64,000 nt of DNA, from NCBI RefSeq assembly GCF_025677645.1, contig NZ_CP106879.1, positions 310,001 to 374,000 on the forward strand, given 5' to 3'. This stretch comes from Curtobacterium poinsettiae (GTDB taxonomy: Bacteria > Actinomycetota > Actinomycetes > Actinomycetales > Microbacteriaceae). Of this stretch, positions 48,201-57,343 are shown one piece after another. Each line of letters begins with the position of its first letter. Position 1 is the stretch's first letter. The notes under the pieces were generated by a model that worked only from the letters and a program-made list of their open reading frames with translations, was not told the DNA's origin and searched no databases. The position numbers and the translations under genes were made by a program.

Positions 48201-51200
48201 ATGACGGACGTCTTCGAGCGCTTCTCCCCCGCGACCACCGAGTGGTTCCGCGGCGCCTTCGACGCACCGACGCCGGCGCAGGCCGGGGCGTGGGAAGCCA
48301 TCTCGACCGGGCAGCACGCACTCGTGATCGCCCCGACCGGCTCCGGCAAGACCCTGGCGTCGTTCCTGTGGTCGATCGACCGGCTCATCAGCGCGACGGA
48401 CCGTCCGCCGGCGAAGCAGCGCACGCGGGTGCTCTACGTCTCGCCGCTCAAGGCCCTCGGCGTCGACGTCGAGCGCAACCTCCGGAGCCCGCTCGTCGGC
48501 ATCACCCAGACCGCTCGGCGCCTCGGCACCGAACCGCCGGACGTCACGGTCGGGGTGCGCAGCGGTGACACCCCGTCGTCCGACCGCCAGAAGCTCCTGC
48601 GCCAGCCGCCGGACATCCTCATCACCACGCCCGAGTCGCTCTACCTGATGCTCACCTCGCAGGCGCGCGAGACCCTGGTGAACGTCGACACCGTCATCGT
48701 GGACGAGGTCCACGCGGTCGCCTCGACCAAGCGCGGTGCACACCTGGCCGTGTCGCTCGAGCGCCTCGACGACCTGCTCGAGAAGCCCGTGCAGCGCATC
48801 GGGCTGTCCGCGACCGTCCGCCCACCGGAAGAGGTCGCGCGGTTCCTCGGCGGCCGGGCACCGGTGACGATCATCGCGCCGCCAGCGCAGAAGACCTTCG
48901 ACCTGCGGGTCGTCGTCCCCGTCGACGACATGTCCGAGCTCGGGGCACCACCGGTCGGCGCGGACGCGTCCGAGTCGCCGACGAACGGGTCGATCTGGCC
49001 GCACGTCGAAGAACGTGTCGTCGACCTGATCGAGGAACACCGCTCGACCATCGTGTTCGCGAACTCGCGGCGGCTGGCCGAACGGCTCACGGCGCGGCTC
49101 AACGAGATCCACGAGGAACGCGTGCTCGCCGCCGCCGGTGACGGCGTGCTGGTGCCGGCGGGGGCGTCCCTGGACGACGACGGGCTCCCCGCGGCGCGGG
49201 GCCGACCACAGTCCCCGGCCCGCACCTCGGCGCACGCCGTCGCGCCCCAGGGGGCCGGGCGACCGCCGGCGCAGCTGATCGGCGGGTCCGGGCAGACGGG
49301 CGGCGGGGGCTCGGACGCCTCGGTCCCGGTGCTCGCCCGCGCACACCACGGCTCGGTGTCGAAGGACCAGCGCGCGATCATCGAGGACGACCTGAAGTCC
49401 GGTCGGCTGCGGTGCGTCGTCGCGACGAGTTCACTCGAGCTCGGCATCGACATGGGCGAGGTCGACCTGGTCGTCCAGGTCGAGGCGCCGCCGTCGGTCG
49501 CGAGCGGCCTGCAGCGCGTCGGTCGCGCCGGCCACCAGGTGGGTGAGATCTCCCGCGGCGTGCTGTTCCCGAAGCACCGGGCCGACCTGGTCAACAGCGC
49601 GGTCACGGTCGAGCGGATGGTCACCGGTCAGATCGAGTCGATCTCGGTGCCGGCGAACCCGCTCGACGTCCTGGCGCAGCACACCGTGGCCGCCGGGGCG
49701 ATCGACACCCTCGACGTCGAGCACTGGTTCGAGCTCGTGCGGCGGAGCGCCCCGTTCAGCGGCCTGCCCCGGTCGGCGTTCGAGGCGACGCTCGACCTGG
49801 TCACGGGCCGGTACCCAAGCGACGAGTTCGCCGAACTCCGGCCACGGCTGGTCTGGGACCGCGTGCACGGCACCCTGACCGGGCGCCCCGGTGCGCAGCG
49901 ACTCGCGGTGACGAGCGGCGGCACGATCCCCGACCGCGGCATGTTCGGCGTCTTCATGGTCGGCGAGAAGGCGTCCCGCGTCGGCGAGCTCGACGAGGAG
50001 ATGGTCTACGAGTCACGCGTGGGCGACGTCTTCGCCCTCGGTGCGACGAGCTGGCGGATCGAGGAGATCACCCACGACCGCGTCGTCGTGAGCCCGGCGT
50101 TCGGGCAGCCCGGACGCGTGCCGTTCTGGAAGGGCGACGGCATCGGCCGACCCGCCGAGCTCGGCCGGGCGACCGGTGCGTTCGTGCGCGAGGTCGAGGG
50201 CGCGTCGGACGACGACGCCCGCGCCCGCGTCGCCGCCGGTGGACTGGACGAGCGTGCGATCACCAACCTGCTGACCTTCCTGCGCGACCAGCGCGCGGCC
50301 ACCGGTCACGTGCCGAACGACACCACGCTCGTCATCGAGCGGTTCCGCGACGAGCTCGGGGACTGGCGGCTCATCCTGCACTCGCCCTACGGCATGCAGG
50401 TGCACGCGCCGTGGGCCCTGGCCGTCGCCGCACGGCTGCGCGAACGGCACGGCATCGACGGTGACGCGATGGCGGCCGACGACGGCATCGTCGTCCGCAT
50501 CCCGGAGACCGACGCCGAGCCGCCGGGTGCCGACCTGTTCGTGTTCGAGCGCGACGACCTCGAGGCCCTGGTCACCGACGAGGTCGGCAGCTCGGCACTG
50601 TTCGCCGCGCGGTTCCGGGAGTGCGCGGCGCGTGCCCTGCTGCTGCCCCGACGGAACCCCGGACAGCGGTCGCCGCTCTGGCAGCAGCGGCAGCGGGCAT
50701 CGCAGCTGCTCGAGGTCGCGCAGAAGTACCCGACGTTCCCGATCGTGCTCGAGACCGTGCGCGAGGTGCTGCAGGACGTCTACGACGTGCCCGCGCTGCT
50801 CGGGATCGCCGACGACATCGCCGGACGCCGGATCCGCCTGGTCGAGACGGAGACCGAGCAGCCGTCGCCGTTCGCCCGGTCGATCCTGTTCGGGTACGTC
50901 GCGGCGTTCATGTACGAGGGCGACACCCCGCTCGCCGAACGCCGGGCAGCGGCCCTGTCGCTCGACTCGACCCTGCTCGGCGAGCTGCTCGGCCGTGCGG
51001 AGCTGCGCGAGCTGCTCGACCCGTCGGTCATCACCTCGGTGGAGCGCGACCTGCAGCGGCTCTCGCCGGACCGCCGTGCCCGTGACGCCGAGGGGCTCGT
51101 GGACGTGCTGCGGCTCGTCGGCGCGCTCGACCTCGACGAAGCGGTCGACCGGAGTTGGCTCGCCGACGCCGCCGACCGTCCAGAGGCCACCGCTGCACTG

Positions 51201-52970
51201 CGCAGCACGCTCGAGGTCCTGGAGCGCGACCGCCGAGTGCTCTCGTTCTCGCACGCCGGGGCGACGCGCTGGGCCGTCATCGAGGACGCCGCCCGTCTGC
51301 GCGACGCCCTCGGGGTGCCGCTGCCGATCGGTGTGCCCACGGCGTTCGTCGAGCCCGTGGCGGACCCCCTCGGTGACCTGATCGGCCGCTACGCGCGGTC
51401 GCACGGACCGTTCTCCGCGCAGGAGGCCGCCGGTCGTCTCGGGCTGGGCATCGCCGTCGTGCAGGACACCCTGCGCCGACTCGTCGCCGACCGCCGGGTG
51501 GTGGAGGGCGAGTTCCGCCCCGACCGCCAGGGTGCCGAGTGGTGCGACGCCGAGGTCCTGCGACGGATCCGCACGAAGTCCCTCGCAGCCCTGCGGCACG
51601 AGGTCGAACCGGTCTCGCCGGACACCCTCGCCCGCTTCCTGCCCGCCTGGCAGCACGTCCAGACCCCCGGGACCCGCGGTGGGCTCCGCGGCGTCGACGG
51701 GGTCCTGCAGGTGATCGACCAGCTCGCCGGGGTCGCCCTGCCCGCCAGCGCGTGGGAGACCCTGGTGCTGCCGTCGCGCGTCACCGACTACTCGACGAGC
51801 ATGCTCGACGAACTGACCGCCACCGGCGAGGTCCTGTGGTCCGGCGGGGGCACCCTGCCCGGCAACGACGGGTGGGTGCGCCTGCACTTGGCCGACACCG
51901 CGGCGACGACGCTCGCCGAGCCCTCCGGCGACGAGACGACCGAGCTGCAGCGGGACGTGCTCGGCGCCCTGGCCGGTGGCGGCGCGTACTTCTTCCGGCA
52001 GCTCGGCCAGGCCGTGGGCAGCAGTGATGACCAGGCGCTCACCACCGCGCTGTGGGACCTGGTCTGGGCCGGACAGATCACGAACGACACCTTCGCCCCG
52101 CTGCGCTCGATGCTCGGCGGCAAGGCGAAGAGCTCGAGTGCTCCGCGTGCTCGGGCCTACCGCGGCCGTCGGCGTCCGACCATGCCGACGCAGTCCGGGC
52201 CGCCGTCGGTCGGGGGCCGGTGGTCGCTCCTGCCGCTGGCCGAGTCCGACTCGACCGTGCGGGCCGCCGCGACCGCAGAACAGCTGCTCGAACGCTACGG
52301 CGTCGTCACCCGCGGTGCCGTGCAGGTCGAGGGCGTCCGGGGTGGCTTCGCCGGGGTGTACCGGGTGCTCTCGCGCTTCGAGGAGTCCGGCCGTGCTCGT
52401 CGCGGGTACTTCGTCGAGGGGCTCGGTGCCGCCCAGTTCGCCACCGGCCCGACCGTCGACCGGCTGCGCACCTACGCCCGCGAACTCGGCGACGACGAGC
52501 GTGACGATCCGGACCGGAAGCGCGAGGCACTCACGCTCGCCGCGACCGACCCGGCGAACCCGTTCGGGGCCTCGTTGCCGTGGCCGACGGGCGACGCAGA
52601 CCACGGTGTCGCAGCCGACGAGGCCGAGATCGCCGGCGCGGCGAGCACCGCCGCGAGCGGCGCTGCGAGCGCCTCGAAGACCACACGGGGCCACCGCCCG
52701 GGCCGGAAGGCGGGCGCACTGGTGACGACCGTCGACGGCGAGCTCACCGTGTACGTGGAGCGCGGCGGCAAGTCGGTGCTGACGTTCACCGACGACGCGG
52801 CCGACCTCGCAGCCGCCGCCGCCTCGATCGCCGGCATCGTGCGGAGCGGGCTGCGGAAGCTCTCGGTCGAGCGGGTCGACGGGGACTTCGTGCTCGAGAC
52901 ACCGCTCGGCAGCGCACTGCGGGAGGCGGGGTTCACGGCGACCCCGCAGGGGCTGCGGCTCCGTGTGTGA
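48201..52970 (+). CDS. lhr: Lhr-type superfamily 2 DNA helicase
   Basis: A 1589-residue ATP-dependent helicase, the full-length Lhr type of actinobacteria and proteobacteria. Core motifs are APTGSGKTLASFLWS (I), DEVHAV (II, DEVH box), GLSATVRPPEEVARFL (III), ATSSLELGIDMGEVDLV (V) and QRVGRAGHQ (VI), followed by winged-helix, Lhr-core and C-terminal DUF-type beta-barrel domains. A low-complexity insertion of about 60 residues (49130-49310) separates the RecA lobes. Mycobacterial Lhr translocates 3' to 5' and is DNA-damage induced. The start is ATG 48201; an upstream GTG is less likely. Confidence 0.95.
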   Translation: MTDVFERFSPATTEWFRGAFDAPTPAQAGAWEAISTGQHALVIAPTGSGKTLASFLWSIDRLISATDRPPAKQRTRVLYVSPLKALGVDVERNLRSPLVGITQTARRLGTEPPDVTVGVRSGDTPSSDRQKLLRQPPDILITTPESLYLMLTSQARETLVNVDTVIVDEVHAVASTKRGAHLAVSLERLDDLLEKPVQRIGLSATVRPPEEVARFLGGRAPVTIIAPPAQKTFDLRVVVPVDDMSELGAPPVGADASESPTNGSIWPHVEERVVDLIEEHRSTIVFANSRRLAERLTARLNEIHEERVLAAAGDGVLVPAGASLDDDGLPAARGRPQSPARTSAHAVAPQGAGRPPAQLIGGSGQTGGGGSDASVPVLARAHHGSVSKDQRAIIEDDLKSGRLRCVVATSSLELGIDMGEVDLVVQVEAPPSVASGLQRVGRAGHQVGEISRGVLFPKHRADLVNSAVTVERMVTGQIESISVPANPLDVLAQHTVAAGAIDTLDVEHWFELVRRSAPFSGLPRSAFEATLDLVTGRYPSDEFAELRPRLVWDRVHGTLTGRPGAQRLAVTSGGTIPDRGMFGVFMVGEKASRVGELDEEMVYESRVGDVFALGATSWRIEEITHDRVVVSPAFGQPGRVPFWKGDGIGRPAELGRATGAFVREVEGASDDDARARVAAGGLDERAITNLLTFLRDQRAATGHVPNDTTLVIERFRDELGDWRLILHSPYGMQVHAPWALAVAARLRERHGIDGDAMAADDGIVVRIPETDAEPPGADLFVFERDDLEALVTDEVGSSALFAARFRECAARALLLPRRNPGQRSPLWQQRQRASQLLEVAQKYPTFPIVLETVREVLQDVYDVPALLGIADDIAGRRIRLVETETEQPSPFARSILFGYVAAFMYEGDTPLAERRAAALSLDSTLLGELLGRAELRELLDPSVITSVERDLQRLSPDRRARDAEGLVDVLRLVGALDLDEAVDRSWLADAADRPEATAALRSTLEVLERDRRVLSFSHAGATRWAVIEDAARLRDALGVPLPIGVPTAFVEPVADPLGDLIGRYARSHGPFSAQEAAGRLGLGIAVVQDTLRRLVADRRVVEGEFRPDRQGAEWCDAEVLRRIRTKSLAALRHEVEPVSPDTLARFLPAWQHVQTPGTRGGLRGVDGVLQVIDQLAGVALPASAWETLVLPSRVTDYSTSMLDELTATGEVLWSGGGTLPGNDGWVRLHLADTAATTLAEPSGDETTELQRDVLGALAGGGAYFFRQLGQAVGSSDDQALTTALWDLVWAGQITNDTFAPLRSMLGGKAKSSSAPRARAYRGRRRPTMPTQSGPPSVGGRWSLLPLAESDSTVRAAATAEQLLERYGVVTRGAVQVEGVRGGFAGVYRVLSRFEESGRARRGYFVEGLGAAQFATGPTVDRLRTYARELGDDERDDPDRKREALTLAATDPANPFGASLPWPTGDADHGVAADEAEIAGAASTAASGAASASKTTRGHRPGRKAGALVTTVDGELTVYVERGGKSVLTFTDDAADLAAAAASIAGIVRSGLRKLSVERVDGDFVLETPLGSALREAGFTATPQGLRLRV

Positions 52971-53020
52971 GGCGAGCCGTGCCTCCCGGCAGTGCAGCGA
53001 CCACGTGGCGGGGGTGAGCG

Positions 53021-53800
53021 GTGCCTGAGGGCGACACCGTCTACCGGGCTGCCCGCCGCCTGCACACCGCGCTGGCGGGCAAGGTCCTGACGAAGAGCGA
53101 CTTCCGGGTCCCCGCCTTCGCGACCCTCGACCTGGTCGGGCGGACCGTGGACGAGGTCGTCCCCCGCGGCAAGCACCTGCTGCACCGCATCGGTGACCTG
53201 ACCGTGCACTCGCACCTGAAGATGGAGGGCCGGTGGGACGTCTACGCCCCCGGCGACCGCTGGCGTCGTCCGGCGCACCAGGCCCGGGTGATCCTGGAGG
53301 CCGAGGGCGTCTCGACCGTCGGCTTCGCCCTCGGGGTGCTCGAGGTCGTGCCGCGCGACCAGGAGTCCGAGGTCGTCGGACACCTGGGGCCCGACCTGCT
53401 CGGCCCCGACTGGGACGCCGACCGGGCGCTCGCCAACCTGACGCAGGACCCCGAGCGCCCGGTCGGGCTGGCACTGCTCGACCAGCGGGTGCTCGCCGGA
53501 CTCGGCAACGTGTACCGGAACGAGCTCTGCTTCCTGCGCGGCGTGCTGCCGACGCGCCCGGTGGGCGAGGTGCAGGACCCGGCCCGGATGATCACGATGG
53601 CGCAGCGGTTGATCGTGGCGAACCGCGACCGCAGCGCCCGCGTCACCACCGGCGTCGACCGGCCGGGTTCGCGCTTCTGGGTCTACAACCGCCGCGGCAA
53701 GCCCTGCCTGCGGTGCCGGACGCCGATCCGGCACGGGGAGCTCGGTGACTCGGAGCTCACGCTGCGCGACACCTACTGGTGCCCGCGCTGCCAGACCTGA
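53021..53800 (+). CDS. Formamidopyrimidine-DNA glycosylase / endonuclease VIII (Nei)
   Basis: A 259-residue base-excision repair enzyme. The mature N-terminus is PEGDTVYRAARRL: the catalytic Pro-Glu follows the initiator, with Thr after Asp typical of the Nei2 group of actinobacteria. The H2TH motif (LLDQRVLAGLGNVYRNELCFL) and the C-terminal zinc finger (CLRCRTPI ... WCPRCQ) are complete. The start is GTG 53021. It lies 50 bp after lhr and is possibly co-transcribed, a repair pairing also seen in other actinobacteria. Its last 28 bp overlap the convergent lysG gene. Confidence 0.94.
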   Translation: MPEGDTVYRAARRLHTALAGKVLTKSDFRVPAFATLDLVGRTVDEVVPRGKHLLHRIGDLTVHSHLKMEGRWDVYAPGDRWRRPAHQARVILEAEGVSTVGFALGVLEVVPRDQESEVVGHLGPDLLGPDWDADRALANLTQDPERPVGLALLDQRVLAGLGNVYRNELCFLRGVLPTRPVGEVQDPARMITMAQRLIVANRDRSARVTTGVDRPGSRFWVYNRRGKPCLRCRTPIRHGELGDSELTLRDTYWCPRCQT

Positions 53801-54705
53801 GGCGCGGGGTGCAGCCGCTCCGCCGCCGTGGCACGGACGGCATCGGTGACCCGTTCGAGCAGCGGTGACGCCAGGTTCCACCGCTGCCACCAGAGCGCGA
53901 CGTCGGCACTCCGGCCGGGCGCCAGCTCAACCAGGACACCGCGGTCGATCGCCTCGAGGCACTGCGCCTCCGGCAACAGCCCCCAGCCGAACCCGAGCGT
54001 CACCGCCCGGGCGAAGTCCGCCGACGTCGGGACGAAGTGGCGCGGGCCGCCGGGAGCGTGGCCGAGGACCTGGCGCAGGTACCCCTGCTGCAGGTCGTCG
54101 TCGCGGTCGTAGTCGACGAGCGGGACCTCGTCGAGTCGTCGGAGCATCCGCCGCTCGGTGCCGGTGTCGCCGAGGTAGCGGGCGACGAACGACGGAGACG
54201 CCACGGCGCGGTACCGGTCGATGCCGAGCGGTACCGACGAGCAGCCCTGAACCGGGTCCGCCTCGGCCGTCACGGCGCCCATCACCGTGCCGGCGCGGAG
54301 CAGCTCGGCGGTGCGGTCTTGGTCCTCGCGGTGCAGGTCGAAGACCACCTCGGTGTCGGCACGGACGAGCGCGAGGGCATCGAGGAACCAGGTGCCGAGC
54401 GAGTCGGCGTTCACCGCCAGGGAGATCGACGGCACGGCGAGCCCTCCGCCACCGAGCGCGCTCGAGGTCTCCTCGTCGAGCAGCCGGACCTGCCGTGCGT
54501 GTCGGAGGACGACCTCGCCGTCGGCGGTGGGGCGCACGGGAGTCGTGCGCTGGAGCAGCACCCGCCCGACCTGCTGCTCCATCGACTTGATCCGCTGGGA
54601 CACCGCGGAGGGCGTGATCGACAACGCACGGGCCGCGGCGTCGAGGGTGCCGTGGTCGACCGCGGCGAGCAGTGTCTCGAGGTGCTCGCGCTGGAACCGG
54701 GTCAT
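53773..54705 (-). CDS. lysG: LysR-family regulator of lysE (LysG/ArgP type)
   Basis: A 310-residue LysR-type regulator. The N-terminal helix-turn-helix (FQREHLETLLAAVDHGTLDAAARALSITPSAVSQRIKSMEQ, residues about 3-43) and the co-inducer domain are of the ArgP/LysG (IciA) type. In Corynebacterium LysG activates lysE when basic amino acids accumulate. The start is ATG 54705. It is divergent from lysE, with a 69-bp shared region that should hold both promoters. The stop lies inside the convergent nei gene. Confidence 0.92.
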   Translation of the reverse strand: MTRFQREHLETLLAAVDHGTLDAAARALSITPSAVSQRIKSMEQQVGRVLLQRTTPVRPTADGEVVLRHARQVRLLDEETSSALGGGGLAVPSISLAVNADSLGTWFLDALALVRADTEVVFDLHREDQDRTAELLRAGTVMGAVTAEADPVQGCSSVPLGIDRYRAVASPSFVARYLGDTGTERRMLRRLDEVPLVDYDRDDDLQQGYLRQVLGHAPGGPRHFVPTSADFARAVTLGFGWGLLPEAQCLEAIDRGVLVELAPGRSADVALWWQRWNLASPLLERVTDAVRATAAERLHPAPQVWQRGHQ

Positions 54706-54774
54706 GCAGCTGAGCTTACGGCGGTGCAGGAACGTGAGCTGTACTACACCGCTTCCCCGTCCTAGCGTCGAGCC

Positions 54775-55506
54775 GTGACCACACTCCTGCCCCTGCTCTC
54801 CGGCCTCGGCACCGGACTCGCACTCATCGTCGCGATCGGTGTGCAGAACACGTACCTGCTCCGGCTCGCGGTCAGTGCGGGACTCCGGGTGGTGGCCGCG
54901 GCGGTCGTGGTGTGCGCGGTCTCGGATGCGCTGCTCATCGTCGCCGGGGTGCTCGGTGTCGGCGCCGTGGTCGAACGGTTCCCCGTGGCGCTCCTGGCGG
55001 TCCGGTTCATCGGTGCCGCGTTCCTGCTGACGTACGGGGTGCTCGCGGCGCGGCGTGCACTGGGGCCCTCGGGGGACGCGATGCGGGTCGGCGACGAGGC
55101 GGCCGACGACGGTGTGGTGGGCGCCAGCGCGGGCGCGGGCGCGGCGGTCAACGCGCCCACCAGCACGACGGAAGCGGCGGGGCGGACGCGCACCGCGCCT
55201 CCCGGCCAGGTGGCGACCATGCGGACGGCCGTGCTGACCATGCTCGTCTTCACGTGGGCGAACCCGCACGTCTACCTGGACACGCTGGTGTTCCTCGGGT
55301 CGGTGGCGAACCAGCAGGGCGCGGACGACCGGTGGCTCTGGACGATCGGTGCCGTCACGGCGAGCTGCCTGTGGTTCGGTGCGCTCGGGTTCGGCGGACG
55401 CCTGCTGCGGCCGCTGTTCGAGAAGCCGCTGACCTGGCGGGTGTTCGACGGGCTGGTCGCCGTCGTGATGCTCGCGTTCGGCGTGCTGCTGCTCGTCGGC
55501 GCGTAG
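54775..55506 (+). CDS. lysE: LysE-family basic amino-acid exporter
   Basis: A 243-residue exporter with six predicted helices. The LysE/ArgO signature (LSGLGTGLALIVAIGVQNTYLLR) and TMLVFTWANPHVYLDTLVFLGS are present, so lysine/arginine efflux is the likely role. The central cytoplasmic loop carries an extra A/G/T-rich stretch (about residues 105-145), part of which (TRTAPPGQ) is encoded by a copy of the dispersed 15-bp repeat (55193-55207). The start is GTG 54775 with TAGCGT six bases upstream. Paired with lysG. Confidence 0.92.
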   Translation: MTTLLPLLSGLGTGLALIVAIGVQNTYLLRLAVSAGLRVVAAAVVVCAVSDALLIVAGVLGVGAVVERFPVALLAVRFIGAAFLLTYGVLAARRALGPSGDAMRVGDEAADDGVVGASAGAGAAVNAPTSTTEAAGRTRTAPPGQVATMRTAVLTMLVFTWANPHVYLDTLVFLGSVANQQGADDRWLWTIGAVTASCLWFGALGFGGRLLRPLFEKPLTWRVFDGLVAVVMLAFGVLLLVGA

Positions 55507-55532
55507 CGGCGCGGCGGGCTCCGGGCTGCAAG

Positions 55533-55592
55533 ACACCGGTGTCCACACGTCGAACCGCGGTGTGCGGGTGTGCAACGTGCGAACACCGGTGT
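55533..55592. repeat. CACCGGTGT paired-box element, copy B
   Basis: Two ACACCGGTGT boxes (55533-55542 and 55583-55592) are exactly 50 bp apart, with TCGAAC 17 bp after the start of the first. The outer arms extend to a perfect 15-bp inverted repeat (55528-55542 with 55583-55597). It lies in the convergent gap between lysE and the permease. Confidence 0.8.
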
Positions 55593-55615
55593 CTTGCGGG
55601 CCAGCCGACCCGGCC

Positions 55616-57091
55616 CTACTGCATGCGCTGGCCGACGCGGCTGTGGCGACGGCTGTAGCCGAAGTAGATGACGAAGCCGATGGCCAACCAGACGACGAAC
55701 CGCAGCCAGGTCTCGACCTCGAGGTTCAGCATCAGCCAGAAGCACAGCACCGCCGAGATGATCGGCAGCACCGGCGACCACGGCACCCGGAAGGCCCGCG
55801 GGGCGTCGGGCCGCGAACGACGCAGCACGACGATGCCGATCGACACCAGGACGAACGCGGACAGCGTGCCGATGTTGATCATGCCCTCGAGCTTGTCGAC
55901 CGCGGTGAACCCGGCCAGCAGCGCCACGACGACACCGGCGACGACCTGCACACGCACCGGGGTCTGCGTCTTCGGGTTGGTCTTCGAGAACCAGCGGGGC
56001 AGCAGGCCGTCGCGGCTCATCGAGAAGACGATGCGGGACAGCCCGAGCAGGAGCACCATGACGACGGTGGTCAGACCGATCAGGGAGCCGATGGCGATGA
56101 TGCCCGCGGCCCACGGCAGCCCGACGATGTCGAACGCCGACGCCAGGGACGGCGCCTTCTCCTCCGCCAGTCGCTGGTACGAGACCATGCCGGTGATGAC
56201 GATGCTGACACCGACGTAGAGCAGGGTCACGATGCCGAGCCCGATGAAGATGCCGCGCGGCAGGGTCTTCTGCGGGTTCTCGGTCTCCTCCGCGCTCGTG
56301 GCGACGACGTCGAAGCCGATGAAGGCGAAGAACACCAGGGACGCCGCGGCGAGCAGGCCGAAGACGCCGTACTGGGCGGGCTCGGCACCGGTGAACCACG
56401 ACACGAGCGACTGGGTCCAGACGCTGCCCTCGGCACCCTTGCTCGGCTCCGCCGGCGGGATGAAGGGGGTGAAGTTCGCGGCCTTGACGAAGAACGCACC
56501 GGCGACGATCACGAACACCACGATCGCGACCTTGATGACGGTGATCACCGCCGACACCCGCGACGACAGGCGGGTTCCGAAGGCGAGGAGGACCGTGAAG
56601 ATCCCGACGATGAGCACCGGCCCCCAGGTGAAGGGGATCGGGCCGAGCTGGATCGTGCTCGGCAGGGTGATGCCGAAGACGTCGAACGCGGTGCTGAGGT
56701 AGATGCCCCAGTACTTCGCGATCACGGCGCTGGCCGTGAGGGTCTCGAGGATGAGGTCCCAACCCACGATCCAGGCGAGCAGCTCACCCATCGTGGCGTA
56801 GGTGAACGTGTACGCGGAGCCGGCGACGGGGATGGTCGACGCGAACTCGGCGTAGCACATGATCGCCAGGCCGCAGGTGACGGCGGCGAGCAGGAAGGAG
56901 ATGATGACGCCGGGCCCCGCGAAGTTCGCGGCGGCGTTCGCGCCGACCGAGAAGATGCCGGCGCCGACGGCGACCGCGATCCCCATCGCGGCGATGTCGA
57001 ACGTCCTCAGGGAGCGTTTCAGGGACCTGCCCTGCTCCTCGGAGTCGGCCAGGGAGGCCTCGATCGACTTGATGCGGAGCTTCGTTGCCAT
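55616..57091 (-). CDS. APC-superfamily amino-acid permease (YfnA/CAT type)
   Basis: A 491-residue cytoplasmic-membrane permease with 12 to 14 predicted helices. The consensus motif FDIAAMGIAVAVGAGIFSVGA in helix 1 (about 30-50), CYAEFASTIPVAGSAYTFTYATMGE, and FFAFIGFDVVATSAEETENPQ are typical of cationic amino-acid transporter-like permeases. It is likely an importer of basic or branched amino acids. The length and start (ATG 57091) are regular. Convergence with lysE may be coincidental, but both concern amino-acid flux. Confidence 0.93.
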   Translation of the reverse strand: MATKLRIKSIEASLADSEEQGRSLKRSLRTFDIAAMGIAVAVGAGIFSVGANAAANFAGPGVIISFLLAAVTCGLAIMCYAEFASTIPVAGSAYTFTYATMGELLAWIVGWDLILETLTASAVIAKYWGIYLSTAFDVFGITLPSTIQLGPIPFTWGPVLIVGIFTVLLAFGTRLSSRVSAVITVIKVAIVVFVIVAGAFFVKAANFTPFIPPAEPSKGAEGSVWTQSLVSWFTGAEPAQYGVFGLLAAASLVFFAFIGFDVVATSAEETENPQKTLPRGIFIGLGIVTLLYVGVSIVITGMVSYQRLAEEKAPSLASAFDIVGLPWAAGIIAIGSLIGLTTVVMVLLLGLSRIVFSMSRDGLLPRWFSKTNPKTQTPVRVQVVAGVVVALLAGFTAVDKLEGMINIGTLSAFVLVSIGIVVLRRSRPDAPRAFRVPWSPVLPIISAVLCFWLMLNLEVETWLRFVVWLAIGFVIYFGYSRRHSRVGQRMQ

Positions 57092-57193
57092 GGGGTGGAT
57101 CCCGTCATCGGCTGGCGGCGGACCTCGGAAGGGTACTGGTGTACCACTGTGTCACGCAAAGCGTCCGCCCGGACGGTGGCCCGGTCCGGCGTC

Positions 57194-57343
57194 GGCCGGG
57201 AGGCGCGGCGGCGGTCCGGCATGCACCGCGCGGCCAGCCGACGGGTGCGTCCAGGGCCGCGGTCGCGTCAGCGGGGTGCGGTTGCGCTGATGTCAGCGGG
57301 GCGCGCTTGCGTCAGCGGGGTGCGGTTGCGGTCGCGTCAGCGG
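57194..57343. repeat. Repeat cluster between the permease and the HAD gene
   Basis: GGCCGGGAGGCGCGG (57194-57208) is an exact reverse complement of the copies at 30222-30236 and 55193-55207. Four spaced copies of GTCAGCGG follow (57267, 57292, 57311, 57336; spacing 25, 19, 25), each embedded in GCGTCAGCGGGGTGCGGTTG-like sequence. The last copy contains the HAD stop codon. Confidence 0.75.

Noticed and set aside
50013..53474. 1153-codon minus-strand frame opposite lhr and nei
   Set aside because: Its sequence has no recognisable domain and overlaps two well-supported genes; antisense shadow.
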